Of a DNA stretch of 64,000 bases, positions 45,656 through 52,580 are shown in pieces. Positions within the stretch are counted from its first letter, which is position 1; each line of letters starts with the position of its first letter. Source of the DNA: Streptomyces sp. M41(2017) (lineage in GTDB: Bacteria > Actinomycetota > Actinomycetes > Streptomycetales > Streptomycetaceae); the NCBI RefSeq assembly GCF_002078175.1, contig NZ_MWFK01000005.1:1-64000 (forward strand), given 5' to 3'. Under the pieces are notes generated by a model. It ran no database searches. It was not told the DNA's origin and saw only the letters and a list, made by a program, of their open reading frames with translations. The translations under genes were made by a program, and so were the position numbers.

Positions 45656-46110
45656 GGCGCCCACTCCTCGCCCTTGTGGTCGGGGTGCCCGGCGAACGGT
45701 TGGGCGAGCAGACGCAGGGTTCGGCAGGGGTGGCGCTGCGGAGTGCTGCCGCCATGGGTGGGGTACCCCCACCGCCCGTCAACGCAGGTGCCGCAGCTCC
45801 CGTCATTCACGTCTGGGTGCTCTTCGATCAGTGCGAGCTTGGCGTCGAGGTCGGCGATGACGTCGGGGTCGGGTGCTGGCTCCTCGAACTGGGTCATGAC
45901 CGACGCCTCATGGACCTCGTGACCGCACGGGTCGAAGGACCCGAGTGGCCAGCCGATGGATTGGCCGCCCAGGGAGGTCGTCATGCCCGACGTCGGGCGG
46001 GAGCAGACCGGGCAGCACGCTCCGGGCTCCCATGTGCCCCGCACGATCCGCTGCTGACGGTCGCGGGCTTCGGCATACCGGGCGCGCAGAAAGTCGGTGA
46101 TCTCGCTCAT
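45652..46110 (-). CDS. DUF6221-like protein
   Basis: The 152-residue protein has the layout I know for DUF6221: MSEITDFLRARYAEARDRQQ at the start, a central cysteine segment (CCPVCSRPTSGM), DPDVIADLDAKLALIEEHPD, then CGTCVDGRWGYPTHGG and the typical end LRLLAQPFAGHPDHKGEEWA. These proteins are widespread in Streptomyces phages and genomes; function unknown. Its stop overlaps the small membrane gene start. Confidence 0.8.
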   Translation of the reverse strand: MSEITDFLRARYAEARDRQQRIVRGTWEPGACCPVCSRPTSGMTTSLGGQSIGWPLGSFDPCGHEVHEASVMTQFEEPAPDPDVIADLDAKLALIEEHPDVNDGSCGTCVDGRWGYPTHGGSTPQRHPCRTLRLLAQPFAGHPDHKGEEWAP

Positions 46111-46283
46111 ATGGCGGCTCGTGGCAACCAGACCCATGCGGCCGGTTCAAGGTCGGGGTCGTCGTCAGCGCTGTCGAACCACGAGTCGAGGCACACCTTG
46201 CAGAGGGGAAACCAGTAGCCCGAGCTGGTCTTCCATCGGGCGACCGTGGGGCCACAGCTGCCGAGATTGATGACGCAGTTCAC
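46107..46283 (-). CDS. 58-residue cysteine-containing protein
   Basis: GTG at 46283 overlaps the upstream stop (GTGA) and the gene's own stop overlaps the DUF6221-like start, so it is firmly embedded in the operon. It encodes MNCVINLGSCGPTVARWKTS, then YWFPLCKVCLDSWFDSADD, with two cysteine pairs suggestive of zinc binding and an acidic tail. No family recognised. Confidence 0.65.
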   Translation of the reverse strand: MNCVINLGSCGPTVARWKTSSGYWFPLCKVCLDSWFDSADDDPDLEPAAWVWLPRAAI

Positions 46284-46675
46284 GCCGCTGCCTCTTCCGT
46301 CGGCAACGCCCAGCAGGCATCAGTGCAGTCGCGCCCCTCGTGTGGCAGCCCGCCCTCGCTCATCTCCTCGAAGGAGACGGTCCGCATCGCCTGGAGGCAC
46401 CAGGCGCCCTTGGGTGTAAGCCATGCGCCGTTGACGCTCGATCCGTGCTCGGTCAGCTCGGCCACGTCGATGACGGACATGATGATGTGGTGCGCCGCGC
46501 CACCGCCGGTGAGGGTTTCCGCTAGCCGCCAGCCTTCATTCTCGTAGTAGGGGGCGAGCGAGAGGAGGTCGCGGACCAGCACGTAAGCCTCGTCGGGGTT
46601 ACCGCAGCCGCAGAGTCCGAGGTCTTCGTAGAAGATCCTGTTCAGATGGTCGCGGACCGCTTCATCCACGCTCAT
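46280..46675 (-). CDS. Hypothetical protein
   Basis: The 131-residue protein (MSVDEAVRDHLNRIFYEDLG, CGCGNPDEAYVLVRDLLSLA, SSVNGAWLTPKGAWCLQAMR) has a CGCG turn and an acidic, helical fold. It seems to be a conserved type of small actinophage protein with no assigned function. ATG at 46675 overlaps the upstream stop (ATGA). Confidence 0.65.
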   Translation of the reverse strand: MSVDEAVRDHLNRIFYEDLGLCGCGNPDEAYVLVRDLLSLAPYYENEGWRLAETLTGGGAAHHIIMSVIDVAELTEHGSSVNGAWLTPKGAWCLQAMRTVSFEEMSEGGLPHEGRDCTDACWALPTEEAAA

Positions 46676-47391
46676 GCCGCTACCCCCGCCGCTTCGGCGA
46701 GTACGGCGTCTTGTGCGGCCCGGAGTTCCCGCCACTCCCCCAGCGTCTCCCACCGCTGCCCGCAGGTGTCGCAGTGGACGCGGTGGCTGTCGGCGCGGGC
46801 GGTGAGCGGCTTCCAGCAGAGTTGCCCGTCGGGCCGGGCCGGGCAGTTGCCGATTTTGACGCGGCCGGGGCGGCGGACGTCGTTGACGATCGCCGCGCAC
46901 TCGGCGTGCAGCTTCCGCAGGTCGTCGATGTCTTGGCCGACTGAGTCGTAGGAGTCGGCAGCCCACGGCAGATTGTTGAGCAGGAACGTCACCAGATGCG
47001 GGACCGTTTGTGCCGCACTGCCGCGCCAGGGTGCGACGGTCCAGCCGAGGGCCTGCCGCCACGAGTCCTCGACCGCCGACAGCCTGGCCGCGACACCGCC
47101 GGGCCCGACGAGGGAGAGTACTTCGAGGCGGGGCGGGATCGGCGGCGTCTTCGTCCCCGAACTTCCCCCGCCTGTCCGGGAGGCGCCCCGCATCAGTGCG
47201 GCCGTCGTGTTCAGGCGCTGGAAGAGGGCGGGGAGTTCGGTGAGCCGCACGCGGGTCTTGTCTTCACAGGGCCGGCATATCTGGCGGCCGAGCTCGTCGG
47301 CCCACAACTGGTGGGCCCGGGTTCCGTCGGCGGGTCCGGCGGCGCAGGTCGGCCATTCGTATCCGTCGTCGGGGGTGGGGTGGTCGTGCAT
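46672..47391 (-). CDS. Zinc-ribbon hypothetical protein
   Basis: The 239-residue protein has an N-terminal region with ICRPCEDKTRVRLTELPALF, a long helical middle with SWRQALGWTVAPWRGS, and a C-terminal ribbon: GNCPARPDGQLCWKPLTARA then HRVHCDTCGQRWETLGEW. Several Streptomyces phages carry proteins of this layout. Nucleic-acid binding is plausible. The ATG at 47391 is chosen; upstream of it lie the GGGCC inverted repeats at 47431-47477, a likely control site. Confidence 0.7.
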   Translation of the reverse strand: MHDHPTPDDGYEWPTCAAGPADGTRAHQLWADELGRQICRPCEDKTRVRLTELPALFQRLNTTAALMRGASRTGGGSSGTKTPPIPPRLEVLSLVGPGGVAARLSAVEDSWRQALGWTVAPWRGSAAQTVPHLVTFLLNNLPWAADSYDSVGQDIDDLRKLHAECAAIVNDVRRPGRVKIGNCPARPDGQLCWKPLTARADSHRVHCDTCGQRWETLGEWRELRAAQDAVLAEAAGVAA

Positions 47392-47430
47392 CGTGCGGCT
47401 CCTCGGCGGTGGTACGGGAAGCAGTGACGC

Positions 47431-47477
47431 TAGGGCCAATGGTGCCCTATGTGACCGACAAGCCGGGCCAATGGCCC
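47431..47477. promoter_or_regulatory. Two GGGCC-type inverted repeats upstream of the zinc-ribbon operon
   Basis: TAGGGC-CAATGGT-GCCCTA (47431-47449) and GGGCC-AAT-GGCCC (47465-47477) share GGGCCAATGG. They lie in the 90 bases between the leftward gene starting at 47391 and the end of the small leftward gene at 47482. The same GGGCC/GGCCC theme recurs at 50405-50521. Confidence 0.5.
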
Positions 47478-47481
47478 TGTC

Positions 47482-47622
47482 CTAGTCCTCATTGGGGCCG
47501 GCTTGGCGTCGCGCCGTGTAGTAGGTGAGGGCGGCACGTTGCCGGCGGCTCGCTGTCTGTCCGGTCGCGAGGTATCGGACGAGCACCCAGAAGCGGGCGG
47601 TGAATCGCTTGAGGCGTTCCAT
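47482..47622 (-). CDS. 46-residue basic protein
   Basis: ATG at 47622 behind GAGGGCC encodes MERLKRFTARFWVLVRYLAT, then ASRRQRAALTYYTARRQAGP. It is basic, amphipathic and aromatic, with one possible membrane-associated helix. Small, basic proteins of this kind are frequent in Streptomyces phages and plasmids. Function unknown. Confidence 0.55.
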   Translation of the reverse strand: MERLKRFTARFWVLVRYLATGQTASRRQRAALTYYTARRQAGPNED

Positions 47623-47725
47623 CTGTGAGGCCCTCTCGGATCGTTGGTGCATGGACTGTCGTGCGGGAGTGGTCGCTTTATCGATTCCTACCCTGCTCCG
47701 TTACCGGCCTTGCAACACTGCCGCC

Positions 47726-47923
47726 ATGAGCGACGTCGTCTACATGGTGCGGGCGCGAACCGAAGCGGCCTGCAAGCGGGAGTTGGCGCGGATCTGCGAG
47801 CGTATGGACGCCGAGGTCGCCACCGATCCCACGGACGCAGCTGGCCGTCACTGGGTTGCGCGGGCTGTTCCCCGAACGGCAAAGGCCCCGACCGCGGACG
47901 GTCGAGGCCCTGTCTCCGGCTAG
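47726..47923 (+). CDS. Small hypothetical protein, rightward
   Basis: A 65-residue protein (MSDVVYMVRARTEAACKREL, then ARICERMDAEVATDPTDAAG and RHWVARAVPRTAKAPTADGR). The strand-helix-strand pattern and conserved-looking DPTDAAGRHWVARAV end are familiar from Streptomyces small proteins, function unknown. It is the only rightward gene in this block; a GGCCCCGACC/GGTCGAGGCC hairpin near its end can terminate it. Confidence 0.6.
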   Translation: MSDVVYMVRARTEAACKRELARICERMDAEVATDPTDAAGRHWVARAVPRTAKAPTADGRGPVSG

Positions 47924-47926
47924 CAG

Positions 47927-48412
47927 CTACTCGTCTTCCTGCTCCAGTTGTGCGGCGAGGGCGTTGAAGGCGGTCACGTAGCGGTTGGCTGCCGAGAGCG
48001 TCTGGCTTTCGGGGGTGACGTTGAACGTCTGTGCGGCCCCGTTCCCGAAGGTCACGTTGATGACGGCCGCACCCTTGTTCTTGCGGCCGGTGGCGGCAGC
48101 TGAAGCGCCCATCGTTGCCGCCCCGGCAATGAGCCGGGTCGCTGTCCAGCCCTTGTGGGCGCCGGCGTTGACGAACTCCGCGGATCCGCCCTTGATCGGC
48201 CCGAGGTTGGTGACGCCCATCTTCGACGACGGCCACATTCTCATCGTCGCGGCCGTGTTCATCGTGCGCTCGGCCGGATGGGCTTCTCGCCACGCTTTGA
48301 GCGCGGCCTTGTCGGCGGCCTTCTGGTCGGCTGCTTCACCGCGGATCCGCTGCTTCTCTGCCTTCGCGGCAGCCTTCTGTGCGGTCTTCTCCGGGTCCTG
48401 CTTGAAGAACAT
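47927..48412 (-). CDS. Hypothetical protein with charged N-terminal helix
   Basis: The 161-residue protein has a long Lys/Ala helix (KTAQKAAAKAEKQRIRGEAA, ADKAALKAWREAHPAE), a Gly/Ala-rich middle (GWTATRLIAGAATMGASAAA) and a beta-type end (AAVINVTFGNGAAQTFNVTP) closed by an acidic tail. The C-terminal part resembles small domains of Streptomyces proteins that act near membranes. Function unknown. Start ATG at 48412. Confidence 0.6.
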   Translation of the reverse strand: MFFKQDPEKTAQKAAAKAEKQRIRGEAADQKAADKAALKAWREAHPAERTMNTAATMRMWPSSKMGVTNLGPIKGGSAEFVNAGAHKGWTATRLIAGAATMGASAAATGRKNKGAAVINVTFGNGAAQTFNVTPESQTLSAANRYVTAFNALAAQLEQEDE

Positions 48413-48521
48413 GACGCCCCCTCGGTGCGAGTCCAAGGGGGCATCATGCGCCTGCTGCCGGAGCGGTGGGGTCGGGAGTGCCCGAGTTGTAGCCGATCGA
48501 GGACATCGAGATGGAGCGTGG

Positions 48522-48794
48522 CTACGTCCACACGCCGTCGATGTAGGCGCGGGCCGCGGCGTCGACGTCGGCTGTCTGCCCGGCGGCGATGGCGAGGAGT
48601 GGCGCCTGGTCGTTGAGGTGCGGGTTCATGCCGATCATCCAGTTGCGGGCGGTCGCCTCCTCTTCCTGGTCGGCTATGTGCCGGAAGATGCGGTGTGCGG
48701 CTTCCCGCTGTTCGGCGTCGGTGAGACGGTCGGTGAGCGGTTCGCCGAGCCAGGCGGTCAGGTCGGTGGTGGTGCGGTCGGATGTTCGGGTCAC
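48522..48794 (-). CDS. Small protein with MbcA/ParS-like C-terminal segment
   Basis: The 90-residue acidic protein ends with NWMIGMNPHLNDQAPLLAIA, then AGQTADVDAAARAYIDGVW, which fits the toxin-binding segment of Xre/MbcA/ParS-type antitoxins (a NP-x-L followed by P and G and a closing helix). No RES-domain toxin gene is next to it, and the N-terminal HTH is shortened or missing, so it could be an orphan antitoxin or an anti-toxin defence factor of the phage. Tentative. Confidence 0.5.
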   Translation of the reverse strand: MTRTSDRTTTDLTAWLGEPLTDRLTDAEQREAAHRIFRHIADQEEEATARNWMIGMNPHLNDQAPLLAIAAGQTADVDAAARAYIDGVWT

Positions 48795-48845
48795 GCCTGC
48801 TCCTTCATGCTCGCCGGGCGAGCGTCGCTTCTGTGATCGACCGGG

Positions 48846-49007
48846 CTACAGCGCCGAGTCGAAGGTGATCGGTCGGACTGGCGGCCGGTCGGCGCGGACG
48901 GTGATCCGGCCTGCGGTGTCGCGGCTGGCCGGCTTGATGGCGGACAGGGGCGTGTGCGGGCGCCGGGCCGGTGGGGCGGAGCGGCGGGGGATGTCGGTGA
49001 CGGTCAT
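48846..49007 (-). CDS. 53-residue Pro/Arg-rich protein
   Basis: The product (MTVTDIPRRSAPPARRPHTP, then AIKPASRDTAGRITVRADRP) is basic and probably disordered, with a short end RPITFDSAL. The start may also be further upstream (49037 or 49061). Coding status rests on the operon context only. Confidence 0.4.
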   Translation of the reverse strand: MTVTDIPRRSAPPARRPHTPLSAIKPASRDTAGRITVRADRPPVRPITFDSAL

Positions 49008-49050
49008 GTCAGCAGTGTGCTCTCGGCTCCTTCTCATCGGGTCCTTTCGG

Positions 49051-49560
49051 TTAGAGCCCACGGCTGTGGGCGAGTTCGGCTGCGCGTTCGAGGTAGCGGG
49101 CGGGGAGTCGGGGGTCGCGCTGGTTGTCGTTCCAGCTGGGGATGGTGTTGGCGTGGGGGAAGTCGCGGCGGATCGCTTCGAGGAGCACCACGCAGGCGTC
49201 GTCGGCCTGGCCGCGACTGTCGGCTGCGGCCTGGATGGCGCCGATGAGGCAGCGGGCGCCCTGCTCGTTTCGCAGCCCTCCGGTGCACCAGCCGGCTGCG
49301 TCGAGGCGGAGCCGGGCGCGGTGGAGGGTGGCGGCGATCGGCGTGGGGTACGGGCAGGGCGCCGCAGTGGGGGTGAGCGGCAATGGCGCGGTGATCTCGG
49401 GGATGGGGTCGGCGGCGGGGATGTGGGCGGTGTCGACTTCGAAGGTGAGGTTGGCGAGGGTGAGGCGTGCGTCCATGACGAGGCCCACCTCGACCAGCCG
49501 CGCGTCCAGGTCGAGTTCGACCGGGGCGGCGGCTCTCGCGGTCGTGGCGGGCGCGGTCAT
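49051..49560 (-). CDS. DUF6197-like hypothetical protein
   Basis: The 169-residue protein ends with the pattern LHRARLRLDAAGWCTGGLRN, EQGARCLIGAIQAAADS, IPSWNDNQRDPRLPARYLER, which resembles DUF6197 (GWCxG...GRxCxxGA, then WND and helix). The first 75 residues are Ala/Pro-rich. The family is known from phages and Streptomyces genomes without an assigned role. Its start overlaps the stop of the zinc-finger gene upstream. Confidence 0.7.
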   Translation of the reverse strand: MTAPATTARAAAPVELDLDARLVEVGLVMDARLTLANLTFEVDTAHIPAADPIPEITAPLPLTPTAAPCPYPTPIAATLHRARLRLDAAGWCTGGLRNEQGARCLIGAIQAAADSRGQADDACVVLLEAIRRDFPHANTIPSWNDNQRDPRLPARYLERAAELAHSRGL

Positions 49561-50351
49561 CAGGCGGCGACCTTGGCGGGTGCTCCGGTGCCCTTGCATT
49601 CGGGGCAGACGACGAGGAGTTGTTCGTTGCCGAATGCGGCATGGATCTTGCCGTGGCCGGAGCACTTCCAGCACTTCCCGGCGGCGATGGCCTTGCCGAC
49701 GGGCATGAACTTGTTCTGCTTGATCCACTGCTCGTCGGTCATGCCGGAGTCGGTGACGACCTTCGACGGCATCGGCTCGGGCTGCGGGTCGGCGGCCTGC
49801 TTGGCTTCTTCGCTGGCCTGCGCGTACCAGGCGCCGCCGACGCTGCTGCCGCCGTGCTTCTGACGTTCGTGGGTGCGTAGGCCGGCGGTGGCGGCCTTGG
49901 CGTCGCGGTAGCGGGGCTTCTCCTTCTTGCCGCAGGGGCAGGCCCAGCCGAGCAGGCCGGTGCTCTTGTCGGGGCCGAACCGGCTGGCCTTGTAGACGGC
50001 CCACTTAGAGACTCGCTGCTTGGTGGGCTTGGCCGGGCAGCGCTTGGCGCCGGTGAAGGCGCCGCTCTTCTTGTCCTTGGTGTAGACCTGCCCGAGACCC
50101 TTACAGGTGGGGCAGCCTTCATGGGTCAGCTTGAGGATCGCGGCGTTCTTGCGGGAGAGGACGGTGTCGTCATGGTTCTCCAGCCTCTTCACCGCGAAGA
50201 GGACCATCCGGGATCCGATCTGGGCGTGGAGGGGGCCGGTACGGGGGACCTTGACGCGGCCGACGGACTTCTTCCGCGACGAGGTGCGGGCGGCGGGCTT
50301 GCGGCCCTTCGCGGCGGTGCGCCGGGCCGGCTGCTTGCGCTTCGGGGGCAT
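49560..50351 (-). CDS. Basic zinc-finger protein with DnaJ-like CxxCxGxG motifs
   Basis: The 263-residue protein begins with a strongly basic tail (MPPKRKQPARRTAAKGRKPA, up to residue 40), has a DnaJ-type CPTCKGLGQVY at about residue 80, CPCGKKEKPRYRD near 140, and ends with CWKCSGHGKIH and CPECKGTGAP. The knuckles probably bind zinc, and the tail DNA or RNA. A cluster of GGGCC/GGCCC repeats lies directly upstream of its start at 50351. I do not know a named family; a DNA-condensing or regulatory role are guesses. Confidence 0.7.
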   Translation of the reverse strand: MPPKRKQPARRTAAKGRKPAARTSSRKKSVGRVKVPRTGPLHAQIGSRMVLFAVKRLENHDDTVLSRKNAAILKLTHEGCPTCKGLGQVYTKDKKSGAFTGAKRCPAKPTKQRVSKWAVYKASRFGPDKSTGLLGWACPCGKKEKPRYRDAKAATAGLRTHERQKHGGSSVGGAWYAQASEEAKQAADPQPEPMPSKVVTDSGMTDEQWIKQNKFMPVGKAIAAGKCWKCSGHGKIHAAFGNEQLLVVCPECKGTGAPAKVAA

Positions 50352-50404
50352 GATCGGAACTCCTCTTCAAGAACGTCATATATATGGATCAATAGGGTGG
50401 CAAT

Positions 50405-50521
50405 GGGCCGTCTTTGGCCCGGCAAGGCCCCGTCTACGGCCCGGCTAGGCGATCAAGGGGATCCGCTGGTAGCCGGGCCATAGACGGCCCGAAGACGGGG
50501 GTCAGGCGGCCCGAAGACGGG
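50405..50521. promoter_or_regulatory. Cluster of GGGCC/GGCCC repeats between the zinc-finger and FtsK-like genes
   Basis: Three inverted repeats: GGGCC-GTCTTT-GGCCC (50405-50420), GGCCCC-GTCTAC-GGCCC (50426-50442) and GGGCC-ATAGAC-GGCCC (50475-50490), plus a direct repeat CGGCCCGAAGACGGG (50485-50499 and 50507-50521). The last copy lies in the 3' end of the FtsK-like gene. Such clusters suit an operator array controlling the leftward zinc-finger operon. Confidence 0.6.
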
Positions 50522-52580
50522 CTTTAGCCGGGTCAATGAGCCCCGCAGCGGCCTGCTCGACCGCTCCACGCGACCAACCTCGGACCTGCTTGCCGTCCCA
50601 CTCCTGGCGGGTCGATGCCACCGCTGGCGCATGCTTGCGCAGCACCTGCGCCAGACTCGTCGCATCCAGTTCGAAGCCGGCTTCGCCAAGCGCGGGCAGC
50701 AGTTCCTCGGTCGTCGGCAAGAAGGGCTTCTCCCCGAACGTCCGCAGCAGGAAGGCGACGGTGCGCGCGTCGTCCACGCCGCCCTGCGCGTCGAGGGCTT
50801 CGAGCCGGTCTGCGAGTGAGACCTCGCCCGCCTGGCCGTCTCGGCGGATGACGTGCAGGAGGTCCGCCGCGGCGAGGCTGGCGTGGTCGAACCAGGGCCG
50901 GCCTGCCTGCTCGCGCTCCCTGACGGCCTGCCGGATCTGGTCTCGCTCGAAGCGGTTCCAGCGCCACAGGACGGGCCGGTCGAAGCCGGGGCCTGCCATA
51001 TAGAACTTGCCTGCGTCGTAGACGCGTTCGTCATCGACTGCGGGCCGCAGCCGGTCCGGGCGGTAGCCCATGGCGCTGGCTCCCTTTCCGAGGACGAGGG
51101 GAATGTCCTCGCTTCGGGAGGCGAGCATGACGCGGTAGGTGACCGCGCTGGCGATGGCGTCGCCGAGTGAGTCCTGGGTGGCTTCCTGCGCAGCGAAGAT
51201 CAGGTAGACGCCGGTCTCCCGACCGATACGGATGATCTCGATGGCGAGGTCTTTGGCCTCCTGCGGCAGGAAGATGAACTCGTCGACGATGCCGAAGATC
51301 GCCGGGTCCTCGGGGGTGGGTTCCCACAGGTCACCCATCTCCTTGGCCGACTTGACCTGGTTGCGGCCGGACGCGATATCGCGCATCCACCGGAGCTTCT
51401 CTGTGCATTCCTTGCCTCCGCGGATGGGCGGCAGGGCCATGACCTCAGAGAACTCGCGGATGCCGTCCTTGACGGGGTCCATCTCGATGGCGATGGCGTC
51501 CCGGCATGCCGTGATTACTTCGGCGAGGCTTCGCAGTGCACCCTTGGTCTTCGCGGACCCGGACGAGCCGATGATCAGCATGAACATTCCACGCAGGCGC
51601 AGCTCCAGCGATGAACCGTCCATGCAGCGGCCGTAGACCACGGCGTCCCGAACCGAGAGGCTGTTCGGCGCGTGGACCGCAGGGCGCGGCATGTCGGCGA
51701 ACGGGTCCGTCTGCACGAGGCGCAGCGTGACGTGGGAGTTGTCGTCGAGGTCCGGCTCGATGAGCGTTCCGCCAGTCCCGATCCCGAAGTGGGAGTCCAG
51801 TTGGTCGGCGACCGCGTTGACCTTGCCGGGGGTGGCTCCCTTGAGGACGACGTCGATCTCCCAGCCCCAGCCGCGGTATCCGAGGACGCGCACGCTGCGC
51901 GTTCCGATGCCCTCCCAGGCAAACGCACGCGAGATGCACTCCTCGACCTGGCCCGGGGACTGGCAGACGGCGAGAGGATAGGGCTCGTCGGAGTCCGGGT
52001 TGTCCTGCTCGGCGATCATCATCTGGGGTGCGATGTCGGGACGCTGGTCGCGGTAACGGCCGTACAGGGTGATGCCGACGCCCGCCGCGAGACCGGTCAC
52101 GGTCGGAGGGATCGCGGTGGACAGGCCAACCGCGTCGAGACTGGTGCCCTCAGCGAGCGCGATCCAGCCGGCCAGGTTCAGCCCGGCGGTGACGCCTCCC
52201 GTCCAGCCGAGGAACCGCCACCGGGAGTGCCGCTCCTGCTTGACCTTGTTCCAGTCGGACGACTTCGCCATGCCACCGATGACCTCTTGGAGATCGTGGG
52301 CGCGGACGTAGCGCCAGCCGAGGAACGAGACGGCCTTCATCCCGATGCTGAAGTAGCGGACGGACAGCCCGGTGAAGCGCGCGGTCCGGGAAAGGGCGAC
52401 CATGCTGGCCCCGCCCGCCTTCGCGAGGACGGGCACGCGCGGCTCGTAGGTGGCGACGATGCCGGGCGCGATGTCGTCGACGTCCTCACCGGAAAGGTCG
52501 TCGGGGACTTCGAGCTCGCCCGGGATCACCTTAGACAGGTCCCAGCCGGCGGGGAAGTCGGGGTGCTGATCGAGGCTCAT
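50502..52580 (-). CDS. FtsK/SpoIIIE-type DNA translocase, Tra-like
   Basis: The 692-residue protein has hydrophobic segments near the N-terminus (about 75-90, 125-175) and an FtsK motor with Walker A IIGSSGSAKTKG (338-345) and Walker B IFGIVDEFIF (428-435). The C-terminal 120 residues (LLPALGEAGFELDATSLAQV, LRKHAPAVASTRQEW) resemble the winged-helix gamma domain. In Streptomyces plasmids and AICEs such single motors (TraB/TraSA) move double-stranded DNA between cells. The glycine before the Walker lysine is alanine here. It is coupled to the Spd-like gene. Confidence 0.88.
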   Translation of the reverse strand: MSLDQHPDFPAGWDLSKVIPGELEVPDDLSGEDVDDIAPGIVATYEPRVPVLAKAGGASMVALSRTARFTGLSVRYFSIGMKAVSFLGWRYVRAHDLQEVIGGMAKSSDWNKVKQERHSRWRFLGWTGGVTAGLNLAGWIALAEGTSLDAVGLSTAIPPTVTGLAAGVGITLYGRYRDQRPDIAPQMMIAEQDNPDSDEPYPLAVCQSPGQVEECISRAFAWEGIGTRSVRVLGYRGWGWEIDVVLKGATPGKVNAVADQLDSHFGIGTGGTLIEPDLDDNSHVTLRLVQTDPFADMPRPAVHAPNSLSVRDAVVYGRCMDGSSLELRLRGMFMLIIGSSGSAKTKGALRSLAEVITACRDAIAIEMDPVKDGIREFSEVMALPPIRGGKECTEKLRWMRDIASGRNQVKSAKEMGDLWEPTPEDPAIFGIVDEFIFLPQEAKDLAIEIIRIGRETGVYLIFAAQEATQDSLGDAIASAVTYRVMLASRSEDIPLVLGKGASAMGYRPDRLRPAVDDERVYDAGKFYMAGPGFDRPVLWRWNRFERDQIRQAVREREQAGRPWFDHASLAAADLLHVIRRDGQAGEVSLADRLEALDAQGGVDDARTVAFLLRTFGEKPFLPTTEELLPALGEAGFELDATSLAQVLRKHAPAVASTRQEWDGKQVRGWSRGAVEQAAAGLIDPAKARLRAA

